14,963 nucleotides of DNA from Isotricha intestinalis (Eukaryota; Ciliophora; Litostomatea; Vestibuliferida; Isotrichidae), in NCBI GenBank assembly GCA_023807065.1, contig JAJJLU010000889.1, positions 1-14,963 of the forward strand. Direction: 5' to 3'. The position numbers and the translations under genes were made by a program. This document shows, piece after piece, positions 1-9,308 of the stretch. The notes under the pieces were generated by a model, which saw only the letters and a list, made by a program, of their open reading frames with translations, was not told the DNA's origin and searched no databases. Within the stretch, counting starts at the first letter, position 1. Each line of letters begins with the position of its first letter.

Positions 1-20
1 TCCCCAATCCCCAATCCCCA
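1..20. repeat. Telomeric repeat, CCCCAAT units
   Basis: The first 20 bases are T, two full CCCCAAT units and a partial third. The C-rich strand reads 5'->3' into the chromosome, as expected at a left chromosome end. The repeat resembles ciliate C4A2 telomeres (CCCCAA) but is one base longer. It stops abruptly and AT-rich sequence follows. The first gene starts only 270 bp further in, which fits a compact macronuclear chromosome. Confidence 0.85.
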
Positions 21-289
21 TGGTATTTTCCTTTAATTTTTTATTATTTTTTCAATTTTAAAATATATGCCATTTCTTATTTTTTTATTTTATTTTATTT
101 TTTAATTTAGTATTTTTCTTTTTTATTATTAGTATTTAAAAATATTAAAAAAACAAAAACAATTTAAAATATTTTTATTAACTCTCTATTACATATTTAT
201 TTATTCACTAGTTAAAATGATTTAAGTAAAAATAAATATAAAAGTTTTCTTATTTCATTTAAATCATTTTTTATAATATTAAAAAAATA
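21..289. other. Subtelomeric spacer / 5' leader of the kelch gene
   Basis: About 270 bp of A/T-rich sequence with poly-T and poly-A runs lie between the telomere and the first ATG. No RNA gene or ORF is visible. It must hold the promoter and 5' untranslated region of the kelch gene, but no recognisable core element stands out. Confidence 0.5.
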
Positions 290-2278
290 ATGAAATTCAG
301 AAATAACCCAAGATTAATAAGTAGAAATAAAACAAATGATTATTTAAGAAACACGATGATAAAAATGAATTCAGAAGATCCATTTACATTAACTCATAGT
401 ATAATATCTAATTTTAATTCTCCAAGAAGTTATTTAACAAACAATAAAATAAATGAAAATAATAATTTAATTCATTCAATAGAAAAATTTGCTTTTACAA
501 CAAAAGATTTTTCTTTAGATGATACATCCAGAAACTTAATGTCAAATTATATTTATAGTTCACCAAATATTAATAATTCAAACACAACAAAATTCGAAGA
601 TTTTATGACAGAAACTAAAAGAAATTTTTTCCAACTTAAAAAAAAAGAAGTAAAAGGTATAATATATAAATCAAAAAGGTATTATAAAGAACATTATAAA
701 AAAAAAATATCTTTTGATTATAAATATTCTGATTTTAAAAATCCTATTGATTCTCTTGGCTTAATTTTAAGAAATAGATGTATCCATGATAATATAATGA
801 AGACTTTTTGTGATAAAACTTTAAAATCATTCGGTAAAACCTTAAATAAATTTAATTCAATCCAAGATATAAAAAATATAAATGAAAAAAAGATAAAAAT
901 AACATCAATTATTCCAAGAGCATTAATTGATGAAAAAAAAAAAACAGGAGTTTATTATGATTTTGATGAAGAAGTAGCAACAACAGAAAATCAATTAATT
1001 GTTCCAAAAAATTGTTTTAAAAATGGAGTATTAATTTTATATTGTAAATATATTAGTTTAAATACAATTATTCCTGAAAGTAGAGAACAATTTTCAATGG
1101 ATATTGATTTATTATCAAATACTATTTTATTATTTGGAGGTTTAATAAGTAATATTAAAGATAACTCATTATGGAAATTTAATTTATATAAAATGAAGTG
1201 GGAAAAAATCCAAAAAATTAATAATCAACCTGAATTAAGATATGGACATACTGGGATAATTTTAAAAAATAAATTTATCTTATATGGAGGAAAAATAATA
1301 AGTAAAGAAACTTATAATAATTTACTTCAATTAGATATTTATGACATAAAATTAAATATTTGGTATTCTCCCTATATTGAAAAAAAACCTAAGGCAAGAA
1401 GAAATCATATAGCTTGTGCTATTGGAAAACATATGTTTATTCATGGTGGGATTAATGAAGAAGGAGAGTATTTAAATGATTGTTATATTTTAAATATTAA
1501 TAATTTAAAATGGATGAAATTAGATTTATTTTATTATAAAAGAAATGATGATGATGAATATGACAAAAATCAAAAATTAAGTTTAGCTTATCATTCATGT
1601 AGTTTAGTGATATCAAATGAGATAAAAAATAATAATAAATTTTCTATATTTAAAATGATAGATTTACAAATAAATAAAAAATATTATAGAATAAGAGAAC
1701 AAGGATTATATGTATTTGGAGGTAAAAATAAAGAAAATTATTTATCTAATAAATTAATAATAATAAAATTAGGGAAAATCCCTTTAGAATATAAAAAAAT
1801 AGAACCCTTAGGTAAAGGACCTTCTCCTCGTTTTATGTCATCAATGAATTTTTTTGAACCTGGAAATTTCCTTATTATTCATGGAGGAAAAAATGATTTT
1901 AACTCACTTAATGATACTTATATTTTAGAAGTTCATAGAATGGAATGGTTAAAAGTTGATTTTGAAGATAATAATATTAATTTAGTAAAAAATAGATGTA
2001 GTCATCAAAGTGTTATTCAAGGAAATGAATTAATTATTTTTGGAGGAATGGACGATAAAAATTATCTTGGAAGTGACTTATTTTTTATTAACATTGATCC
2101 AACAGTTTATGATGAAAAAATTAAAAGAGAACAATTAAATATTAATGTTATTTTTGGGAATGAAAATAAAGAAGATAATAAATTTAATAATAAGAAATTC
2201 TTTAAAAAATATAATTTTAATAAAGTGAAGAAACTCATTAAAGAACAAAAAAACAACTTTAAATTACCTAAAGTATAA
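290..2278 (+). CDS. Kelch-repeat protein (six-bladed beta-propeller)
   Basis: The 662-residue protein has an N-terminal region of about 270 residues that I do not recognise, followed by a kelch propeller. The paired glycines that close kelch strands are at residues 283-284, 333-334, 386-387, 477-478, 532-533 and 585-586. Each is preceded by hydrophobic residues (LLFGG, ILYGG, FIHGG, YVFGG, IIHGG, IIFGG), with the kelch Tyr/Trp residues downstream (for example LWKFNLYKMKWEKI). Six units make one complete propeller. Blades 3 and 4 are separated by a charged insert (about 410-470), and a Lys/Asn-rich tail follows residue 605. Kelch propellers are protein-interaction platforms; no BTB, F-box or catalytic domain is visible, so the role is unknown. 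The ATG is the first after an in-frame TAA at 260-262. No intron is needed. The stop is TAA. Confidence 0.9.
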   Translation: MKFRNNPRLISRNKTNDYLRNTMIKMNSEDPFTLTHSIISNFNSPRSYLTNNKINENNNLIHSIEKFAFTTKDFSLDDTSRNLMSNYIYSSPNINNSNTTKFEDFMTETKRNFFQLKKKEVKGIIYKSKRYYKEHYKKKISFDYKYSDFKNPIDSLGLILRNRCIHDNIMKTFCDKTLKSFGKTLNKFNSIQDIKNINEKKIKITSIIPRALIDEKKKTGVYYDFDEEVATTENQLIVPKNCFKNGVLILYCKYISLNTIIPESREQFSMDIDLLSNTILLFGGLISNIKDNSLWKFNLYKMKWEKIQKINNQPELRYGHTGIILKNKFILYGGKIISKETYNNLLQLDIYDIKLNIWYSPYIEKKPKARRNHIACAIGKHMFIHGGINEEGEYLNDCYILNINNLKWMKLDLFYYKRNDDDEYDKNQKLSLAYHSCSLVISNEIKNNNKFSIFKMIDLQINKKYYRIREQGLYVFGGKNKENYLSNKLIIIKLGKIPLEYKKIEPLGKGPSPRFMSSMNFFEPGNFLIIHGGKNDFNSLNDTYILEVHRMEWLKVDFEDNNINLVKNRCSHQSVIQGNELIIFGGMDDKNYLGSDLFFINIDPTVYDEKIKREQLNINVIFGNENKEDNKFNNKKFFKKYNFNKVKKLIKEQKNNFKLPKV

Positions 2279-3011
2279 AATACTTTTATTTTTCAGATTG
2301 ATAGAATAATAATGATATGTATTTTATAATATATAGAATAAATATATAATCTATATTATATTTGTAAATTATAATTTATTTATTTTCAATTTTTTGATTT
2401 GACTATTTATAAGAATTATTATCTTTCCTTTCATTACATTTAGATTCAAAAATTATTGTATATTTATATGAATTATATCATCAATTAAAAAATTAAAGAA
2501 GAAAGAAAAATAATGAATATTTTATTAGATTCATTTAATTTATTATTTTTTTTTGAATGAATTATAAATTAAATTATTTTTAAAATCCATCCTTTTTCTT
2601 TAATATCATTCCAAAGAATTTTCTTTAAATTTTTAATTTTTCTTTTTTTTTGAGGAATTTTTATCTAATGTTATCTGTATTTAGAACAAATTTTATTTTA
2701 GAAAAACAATTTTATGTTATATGTCAAAATTTAAAAAATTTGTAAATCATACAGTTTTTATTTATTATTTAAAAGTATATATAAAATTATATCATATAAA
2801 AAGAGTCATATCTCCAAAAAAAAGAAAAATTCCTAAAAATTGAATAGAGATTAGACTTTAAATTCAAATTTATACTTTATTTAAGAAAATAAAATGGTAT
2901 AAATAACATGAAAATAAAATTTTGATATATATTTATTTTAATTTTAGAATTAATTATTTTAATTCTTTTTTTTTTTTTTTTTAAATACATTTTTTAAATA
3001 TTTTATTTAAA
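2279..3011. other. AT-rich intergenic region
   Basis: This 733-bp stretch between two genes in the same direction is over 85% A+T by eye, with homopolymer runs, including about 17 T near 2966-2982. I found no ORF, tRNA or structured RNA. It should contain the 3' end of the kelch transcript and the promoter of the leucine-rich repeat gene. Confidence 0.5.
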
Positions 3012-4742
3012 ATGAGTGAAAAAATTAAAGAACAATTTGAATATAATGTGATTCTTAATAATATAGAATGGAAAATTATTTTAAAAATAAATTTTAATTC
3101 ATTATTATTAATATTACAACAAGAATTACATATTTATCAACAGCAGTTTAATTATTTATATTTAACTTCTTTTCAACAATTTAAAAATAAAAAAAATATT
3201 AAAGATATTATTTTTGCAATATCAACTTTATTAGAAGAAAAAAAATTTGAAATTGAAGAAGAAAAAGAAAATATTAATTTATTATTAAATAAAAAAGTAA
3301 AATTAATTATACCAAAAAATGAAAAAGAAAACAATCCAATTATTGAAGGATTAATAAAAGAAATGAAATTAATAAAGGAAGAGATAAATAAGTTAAAAGA
3401 CTGTAAAAATGAAATTGAAATTTTAAAAAAAAAGATTTTACAATTAGAATCTTTTCATAATATTAATAAAGGAAAAAGTGAAGGATTAAATAAAGAAAAT
3501 ATCAAAAAATTGGATTTTCACATAGAAAAAAAAGATGACTCTGAAAAAAAATTAGAAAAAGAGATTAAATCAGAAAAAGAGATTAAATTAGAAAAAGAGA
3601 ATAAATTAGAAAAAGAGAATAAATCAGAAAAAGATTTGAAAATCAATATTACAAAAGAAGAAATAAATTTAGTTGAAAAAACTGATAAAAAAAAAGATAA
3701 ATTAATTAAAGAAATACCAAAAATAAATACAAAAATAGCTTACAACATTTTAAAACAACAAATTGATATTCCAAAAGTAAATGTTAAATTATATAGTGAG
3801 AGAAATAATAATAAATTAAATCCTAAAATAATAAAAAACAAAGAAGATTTTATTTCTTATGAAATGACTGTAAAAAAAGCAAATAAAGATGATGATTTAA
3901 GAAGAAAAATAATAAATTGTTATGAAGAATGTAAAAAAAATAATCCAAATTGGAATTGGAATAATATAAAAGGAACAGAAAATGGAAATGAAATAGAAGA
4001 AAATTGTGAAATATTTTTAAATGATGAAAAACTTTTATTTCACTTTGATCATAAATTTCTATCAGAAGGAAAATATTCATTTAAAATAAAAAATAAAAAA
4101 TTATTGACAAATACTAATTTTCTTTTTTCACAATGTAGTTCATTAATATTTATAAATTTATCTAATTTTAATTCTAATAATATTATAAATATGAGTGGGA
4201 TGTTTTCTTATTGTTCTTCTTTATCTTCAATTAATTTTTCTAATTTTAATACTAGTAAAGTGATTAATATGAGTTCAATGTTTCTTGGATGTTCTTCTTT
4301 AATTAATTTAGACTTATCAAGTTTTAATACTAATAATGTTATAAATATGAATAGTATGTTTTCTTTTTGTTCTTCTTTAACTTCTTTAAATTTATCCAAT
4401 TTTAATACTAGTAAAGTGAATAATATGAGAAGTATGTTTTATAATTGTTCTTCTTTGCAGAATTTAAATATATCTAATTTTAATACTAGTAATGTAATTA
4501 ATTTAGGATGTATGTTTTCTTCTTGTTCTTCTTTAACTAATTTAAATTTATCTAATTTTAACACTAATAATGTTAATGATATGAGTGAAATGTTTTCTTC
4601 CTGTTCTTCTATGAATTTTTTAAATTTATCTAATTTTAATACTTCTAATGTAACAAATATGAGAAGAATGTTTTTTGGATTAAATAAAAGTTGTGAAATT
4701 ATTGCAAAAGATAAAAAATTATTTAATATTATTAACAATTAA
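3012..4742 (+). CDS. Coiled-coil protein with BspA-like (DUF285) leucine-rich repeats
   Basis: The 576-residue protein has three parts. Residues 1-110 form an N-terminal domain rich in Ile, Leu and Glu that I cannot name. Residues about 110-275 are a Lys/Glu-rich coiled coil, including five 6-residue EKEIK-type units at 182-211. Residues 375-556 are seven repeats of exactly 26 residues of the form CSSLxxLNLSNFNTSxVxNMxxMFxx. That pattern is the BspA/DUF285 surface-protein repeat of Mycoplasma, lactobacilli, gut bacteria, Trichomonas and Entamoeba. In those organisms such proteins mediate adhesion or surface display. Here there is no signal peptide and no C-terminal membrane anchor, so an internal location is more likely. 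The segment before the repeats (about 280-374) contains NPNWNWNNIKG and probably caps the solenoid. The stop is TAA. Horizontal acquisition of the repeats from rumen or gut bacteria is possible but is inference. Confidence 0.9.
   Translation: MSEKIKEQFEYNVILNNIEWKIILKINFNSLLLILQQELHIYQQQFNYLYLTSFQQFKNKKNIKDIIFAISTLLEEKKFEIEEEKENINLLLNKKVKLIIPKNEKENNPIIEGLIKEMKLIKEEINKLKDCKNEIEILKKKILQLESFHNINKGKSEGLNKENIKKLDFHIEKKDDSEKKLEKEIKSEKEIKLEKENKLEKENKSEKDLKINITKEEINLVEKTDKKKDKLIKEIPKINTKIAYNILKQQIDIPKVNVKLYSERNNNKLNPKIIKNKEDFISYEMTVKKANKDDDLRRKIINCYEECKKNNPNWNWNNIKGTENGNEIEENCEIFLNDEKLLFHFDHKFLSEGKYSFKIKNKKLLTNTNFLFSQCSSLIFINLSNFNSNNIINMSGMFSYCSSLSSINFSNFNTSKVINMSSMFLGCSSLINLDLSSFNTNNVINMNSMFSFCSSLTSLNLSNFNTSKVNNMRSMFYNCSSLQNLNISNFNTSNVINLGCMFSSCSSLTNLNLSNFNTNNVNDMSEMFSSCSSMNFLNLSNFNTSNVTNMRRMFFGLNKSCEIIAKDKKLFNIINN
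3555..3644 (+). repeat. 18-bp tandem repeat coding for EKEIK-type units
   Basis: There are five consecutive in-frame 18-bp units, starting at 3555, 3573, 3591, 3609 and 3627. The first four differ at only a few bases and the fifth is degenerate. They code for a charged hexapeptide repeat (EKEIKS, EKEIKL, EKENKL, EKENKS, EKDLKI) in the coiled-coil region. This looks like recent slippage amplification. Confidence 0.85.
4134..4679 (+). repeat. 78-bp tandem repeats (7 units) coding for BspA-like LRRs
   Basis: The Cys codon of each unit falls at 4134, 4212, 4290, 4368, 4446, 4524 and 4602, an exact 78-bp period with no insertions or deletions. Units 2 to 7 all use TGTTCTTCT for Cys-Ser-Ser, while unit 1 uses TGTAGTTCA. 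Conservation at the DNA level, including synonymous positions, points to recent unit duplication or gene conversion. Confidence 0.9.
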
Positions 4743-5568
4743 TCAAATGAACGTATTTTCTTTTTTTAAATTAATTCACAAAATATTTTAGTTATTAAAA
4801 ATAAAAGTGTAATTAATTTAAAATTATTTTCAATAAATTAATAAATAAAAAAAAAAAATATAAAATATCTACCTTTAAATCAAAAAATTGAAAGAGAAAT
4901 AATTATTTTATTAAATATAATTAAAATACTCTTTTTAAAAATATTGGAAATAATTTATTTTTCAAATGTTCTGTTTGTTTTTTCTACCATATTAATTTTA
5001 ATAATTATTTATTTGAAATTAAGTTGTGAGTTATAATAAATGTTTTATAGTTTAAAAATAATTTTTATTTTTTAGAGGATTTTTTTATTCTGTAATTTTT
5101 CTTTTATTTAAAGTAAATTTAATCAATATTGTGTTTTAAGATGTTTTTCATAAAATCAACAAATTACAATTTCAATAATTTTTATCTCTAAATTTCTAAT
5201 ATTATTCAAATAAATAAAATATTTCAGATATTTGAAATAAATTATAAAATTTTATTAGATGAATTTGTTTCAATTGGTTCATTAATTTTCTTTTTATATT
5301 ACAATTTCTTATTATTAATATATATTAAATATAAATTATTTCTATGATTGTATATCACTTATTTATTTCATTCGTTTTAATTATAATTTATTCATTTTAT
5401 AATTTTAATGATTTTTCATTTAAATGGTTAAAATTTTTTTCTTAAAAAATATATATTTAAATTAATAATTTTATAACATAAATCAGTGATTTATTATACT
5501 TTATAATTACACCAATATATAAAATAATTTTAAAATTAAAACTTTTTTAAATAAAATTGATAAAATTC
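4743..5568. other. AT-rich convergent intergenic region
   Basis: These 826 bp lie between the 3' ends of two convergent genes, the LRR gene and the kinase. I saw no ORF, RNA structure or repeat beyond homopolymer runs. It should hold both polyadenylation regions. Its length is unusual for a compact chromosome, and a decayed gene could be hidden here, but I could not recognise one. Confidence 0.45.
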
Positions 5569-6834
5569 CTATTTCTTATAACCAAAAATATCATTTTCTG
5601 TCTTATCAAAATTCCTATTATTAAGTTGTTTATTATTTTTTTCTCCATTTTTACTTCTAGATAAAATATCAGTATCTGCAGAATTTTTAGAATGAAAATC
5701 AGAAAAATTACTATAATTTAAATCTCCAATAATAAAAGGATGTGTTAACAATTGACATACATTTAATCTTTCCCAAGGATTAATTTTTAAACAAGAATAA
5801 ATAAAATGTTGTAAATTAAAAGAACAATTCTTTGGTATTTGAGGAGGTTCTTTACAATTAATAATATGAAATAATACTTTAAAAGGATTTTTAATATTGG
5901 AAAAAGGAGGTTCACCATTAATCATTTCAATAACAGTACAACCAACACTCCAAATATCAGAAAATCTAGTATTTTCATTATATTTAATAACTTCAGGAGC
6001 CATCCAATTTGGAGTTCCTCTCATTGTAGTAGTTTTTTCAAAATCTTCTTTTATTATTTTTGCACCACCAAAATCACTTAATTTACAAATTCCATTTCTA
6101 TCAACTAAGATATTTGCTCCTTTTATATCTCTATGAATTATACTATGGGCATGTAAATATTCTAATCCTTCTAGCATTTCTTTTGTATATTTTCTTATTA
6201 TTTTTTCATTAAATGATTTATAATTTGATAACATTTTTGCTATAGAACCACATTCACAATATTCAAAAAAGATTTTTAAATGGTTTTTACTTTGAGAAGA
6301 ATCATAATATTTCACTATATTTTTATGATTCAATTTTGATAATATTTCTATTTCTCCTTCTATGGATGATAAAGATTGAGAATTATTATTACTATTATTT
6401 ATTGTATTTAAATTATTTTTATCTATTATTTTTACTGCTATTAATTGTCCTCTGTCTTCATCTAATGCTTCATATACTCTTCCATAAGAACCTTCCCCTA
6501 TTATATTTCCTAATTTATAATGGCGAATTTTTATTTTTGATGAATTCTTTATTTGTTTTTTTTCTTTTTGTAAAATTTTATTTATTTTTATCATTTCTTC
6601 TTGAGTGAAATATGGGAAGATTCTTTTATTTTCATTTTCATTTATTCTATTTTTTTCAGTATTATTTTTTTGCATTTGAAAGGACTCTTTTCTTGAAATA
6701 TTTTGACTTTCTGTATTATTTTGAGATGGATTATTTGTATTAATCTCATTGTTTATTATTTCAACATTATCTTTTTGAAAACATGGACATTTCCTTTTGA
6801 CATTTTTAGTAAATTTTGAACATTTTTCACCCAT
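5569..6834 (-). CDS. Ser/Thr protein kinase, STE11/MAP3K-like, with N-terminal lipid-anchor motif
   Basis: The 421-residue protein carries a complete kinase domain at about residues 106-368. Visible are the glycine loop GEGSYG (113-118), the ATP-binding Lys in AVK (K135), a candidate helix-C Glu (E161), the catalytic HRD (234-236) with IKGAN, DFG (254-256), and the activation-segment end GTPNWMAPE (273-281). HRDIKGANIL and GTPxWMAPEV are typical of MAP kinase kinase kinases of the STE11/NPK1 type, so the predicted activity is phosphorylation of downstream MAP2K-like kinases. The N-terminus MGEKCSK fits the N-myristoylation pattern (Gly2, Ser6, Lys7), with Cys5 available for palmitoylation and further Cys at 16 and 18, so membrane attachment is likely. 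Residues 25-100 are Asn-rich and disordered-looking, and there is a short Asn/Ser-rich tail. A Ser/Asn-rich insert (141-156) lies between the ATP-binding Lys and helix C. The stop is TAG. Confidence 0.93.
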   Translation of the reverse strand: MGEKCSKFTKNVKRKCPCFQKDNVEIINNEINTNNPSQNNTESQNISRKESFQMQKNNTEKNRINENENKRIFPYFTQEEMIKINKILQKEKKQIKNSSKIKIRHYKLGNIIGEGSYGRVYEALDEDRGQLIAVKIIDKNNLNTINNSNNNSQSLSSIEGEIEILSKLNHKNIVKYYDSSQSKNHLKIFFEYCECGSIAKMLSNYKSFNEKIIRKYTKEMLEGLEYLHAHSIIHRDIKGANILVDRNGICKLSDFGGAKIIKEDFEKTTTMRGTPNWMAPEVIKYNENTRFSDIWSVGCTVIEMINGEPPFSNIKNPFKVLFHIINCKEPPQIPKNCSFNLQHFIYSCLKINPWERLNVCQLLTHPFIIGDLNYSNFSDFHSKNSADTDILSRSKNGEKNNKQLNNRNFDKTENDIFGYKK

Positions 6835-7148
6835 TAAAAAATTTTATTTTAATTTCATTCTTCTAATTAATTTGTAATATAAATTTTAACTAAAAAAAGA
6901 AAATATATTTTCTTGAAATATTAATTATTTATTCAAAAATTAGTTTAAATGTCTTTTTAATTTCATATTTAAATGAATTTTTATTCAAATAAAGAGTACT
7001 AAAAGATTTAATTCTTAAAAAAAATTAATATTTTAAAAAAATATATTTTTACAAAATTCCAATTTAATGTTCAAAAATAATATTACTTATATGAAAATAA
7101 ATAAATAAAAATTGAATATTAAAACCAAAAAATAAATAACAAAAATAT
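6835..7148. other. AT-rich intergenic region between two minus-strand genes
   Basis: These 314 bp hold the upstream region of the kinase gene and the 3' end of the coiled-coil gene. It is A/T-rich with poly-A and poly-T runs. I see no gene or RNA in it. Confidence 0.5.
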
Positions 7149-9122
7149 TTAGTTACTTTCAATAGATTGTAATATTGTTAATTTAGCTTGAATAGAATCA
7201 ATAAGAAGATCAGAAATTTTTTGTCCTAATTCAGGATTTTTTTCAATTCCTCCTTTATATTTTAATATTTTTTCTTTTTCATTTGCTAAATGTTCTAAAT
7301 GATCAGCTTTCATTTTTACATTTTGAATATTTTGTTTAATTGTACCTTTATTATCTTTAATAATTCTTTCCCATTTTGCTTTTTCTCTTTTTATAGAATT
7401 TTCATTATCACTATTTATTTCTGTTATGTTTCTTTTTCTTTCAAATTCTTTCAAATAATCTATTTTTTTTGGAGGAATCACTAAATTTTTTCTTTTATCT
7501 GTTGAAGAAGATACTATTATTCTTTTTGGCTTTCTAATTAAATTTTTTTTAATTTCAGCTGATTTTAAAAGAGGATTTTTATCATCAATATAATCTAATT
7601 TTAAATCCCAATTATATTTAGAAGGTTTACTTGGATCCCTTTTAACTAAAAGAATTCTTCCTTTTTTATGATTAAATAAAGTATCTTTTACTATTTTTTT
7701 TTCTGTTAATTTTTTTATATTATCTTCTCTAATTTTTTTCAATTTTTCTGATATTTCTGGTTTTTTTTCCTGTTGAATTTCACTATAATCTTTTCTTGCT
7801 TTTATATGTTCTTTAATTAATGATTTTTGTTTTTGTTCTTCTTTTAATAATTTTTTGGCTTCATTTTGAGCAATTTCACGAAAATGACATTTAAATTTTG
7901 GTAAATCTTCTTTATTCTTTTTCCAATCTTCTTTTATTTTATTATATTTTTCCTCTATATCAGTCATATTTTTAGAATGATTTCTTTTCATTTTCTTTTT
8001 AAATTGTTTTATTTCATCTAATGTTACTGAATAATATAATGATTTAATTTTATCTATTTCTGTTTTAAAATACTGTTTTTCATTTTGTATAAATTGTTTT
8101 TGATTTCTATAATATATACATTGATTTTTTTTTAAATTTATAAATCTTTTATCAATTTCTTTTTGTTCTTCAGTTTTTTCTTCATTATGTTTTTGTAATT
8201 TTTCTTTTGTTTCTTTATCTTTTTCTTCTTTTTGTTTTTTTATTTTTTCTCTGTTTTCTCTTTCTTTTTCTATTATTTTCTTTGCATTTTCTAAAATCAT
8301 TTGTTCTTTTTTTTTCTTATTTTCTTCAATTTTTTCCATTTCTCTTTGAGAATTTAATTCTATTTGTTCTTCAATTTTCTTTAATTGCTCTTTTTTTTCT
8401 TTATATTTTTTAGAATATTCTTTTAATTGAATATCATTTCTATCTTTATCAAAATGATTTAAATAATTTTTTATCTTTTCTCTTCTTGTCAAATTAGACT
8501 CTTCAGCTAAAATATTTTTAATATGATAATCAAGAATATTTATTCTTCGATTACAAGATGAAGTTTCATCTTTAATTTTTTTCAATTCATTATTTTTTAA
8601 ATTTTGTTCAACCTCACCTAAATTCATCATTCCTTCATCTTCAATAAATTTCTTTTTAGTTTCGAGTTTAATTATTTTATTATTTAATTTATCTTTTTCA
8701 TATCTAAAATTTCTTAATTTTTGTAAATTTTTTTTGCTCATAACATTTTGTTCATCTGTTTTATGAATTTTTTCTTTTTCTTCATTCTGTACAACATATT
8801 TTTTAATTTTATTTTCATTTGTAACTTCAGTAATTAAAACTTTTTCATCGTCAATATCATTTTTAATAAAATCTAATGAAATACCTAATCCTTTTGTAAC
8901 ACCAGTTATTATCTTATTATCAATATTCATTTCCTCAATTTTCTTTTGAAGATATTCTTCTCTTGGTTTTGTTTCTAATATAATTTTCCCATCATTAATA
9001 TCATCTGTATTCACTCCCATATGAACATCACCTTCATATTCTTTTATTATTTCCTTATTTTCTTCTAATTTTGGAGGTAATTTATTTTCATCCTCAATTT
9101 GTTGTTTTGTTTTGCTTGACAT
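7149..9122 (-). CDS. Long coiled-coil protein, function unknown
   Basis: The 657-residue protein is very rich in Lys, Glu, Gln and Ile. After an acidic N-terminal region (1-120), residues about 130-510 are almost continuous charged heptad-like sequence, as in cytoskeletal or basal-body coiled coils. A less regular basic segment follows (about 515-590, containing RDPSKPSKYNWDLKLDY and IPPKKIDYLKEFE). The last 40 residues (GGIEKNPELGQKISDLLIDS and following) look compact and are the part most likely to be conserved. There is no signal peptide or membrane segment. A ciliary, basal-body or cortical role is a guess from the coiled-coil type alone; I do not recognise the family. The ATG gives MSSKTKQQ. 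The stop is TAA. Confidence 0.85.
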   Translation of the reverse strand: MSSKTKQQIEDENKLPPKLEENKEIIKEYEGDVHMGVNTDDINDGKIILETKPREEYLQKKIEEMNIDNKIITGVTKGLGISLDFIKNDIDDEKVLITEVTNENKIKKYVVQNEEKEKIHKTDEQNVMSKKNLQKLRNFRYEKDKLNNKIIKLETKKKFIEDEGMMNLGEVEQNLKNNELKKIKDETSSCNRRINILDYHIKNILAEESNLTRREKIKNYLNHFDKDRNDIQLKEYSKKYKEKKEQLKKIEEQIELNSQREMEKIEENKKKKEQMILENAKKIIEKERENREKIKKQKEEKDKETKEKLQKHNEEKTEEQKEIDKRFINLKKNQCIYYRNQKQFIQNEKQYFKTEIDKIKSLYYSVTLDEIKQFKKKMKRNHSKNMTDIEEKYNKIKEDWKKNKEDLPKFKCHFREIAQNEAKKLLKEEQKQKSLIKEHIKARKDYSEIQQEKKPEISEKLKKIREDNIKKLTEKKIVKDTLFNHKKGRILLVKRDPSKPSKYNWDLKLDYIDDKNPLLKSAEIKKNLIRKPKRIIVSSSTDKRKNLVIPPKKIDYLKEFERKRNITEINSDNENSIKREKAKWERIIKDNKGTIKQNIQNVKMKADHLEHLANEKEKILKYKGGIEKNPELGQKISDLLIDSIQAKLTILQSIESN

Positions 9123-9308
9123 TTTTTTATTTTTTATTCAATTTTTTTTTCTTTATTCGTTATTTAATTTAATATCGGAATTATTATTTATTTTTAATCT
9201 TATTTTTTTTAATTTAGAAATTATTTTTTGATTTTTAAATTATTTGAATTAGAAATTATTTTAATTAATCTTAAATAATATATTAATTAAATTATTATTA
9301 ATTTATTA
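9123..9308. other. AT-rich spacer upstream of the long coiled-coil gene
   Basis: This strongly A/T-rich sequence separates the coiled-coil gene start from the 3' end of the histone H3 pseudogene. No coding or RNA signal is visible. Confidence 0.4.

Noticed and set aside
3850..4738. Minus-strand ORFs (76, 63 and 99 codons) opposite the LRR gene
   Set aside because: They are antisense shadows of the repeat array; their Leu/Glu repeat character mirrors the sense-strand repeat.
5897..6608. Plus-strand ORFs opposite the kinase gene
   Set aside because: The kinase frame has all catalytic motifs; the opposite frames are hydrophobic shadows.
7299..8413. Plus-strand Phe/Leu-rich ORFs opposite the long coiled-coil gene
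   Set aside because: Antisense of Lys/Glu codons gives Phe/Leu; no independent support.
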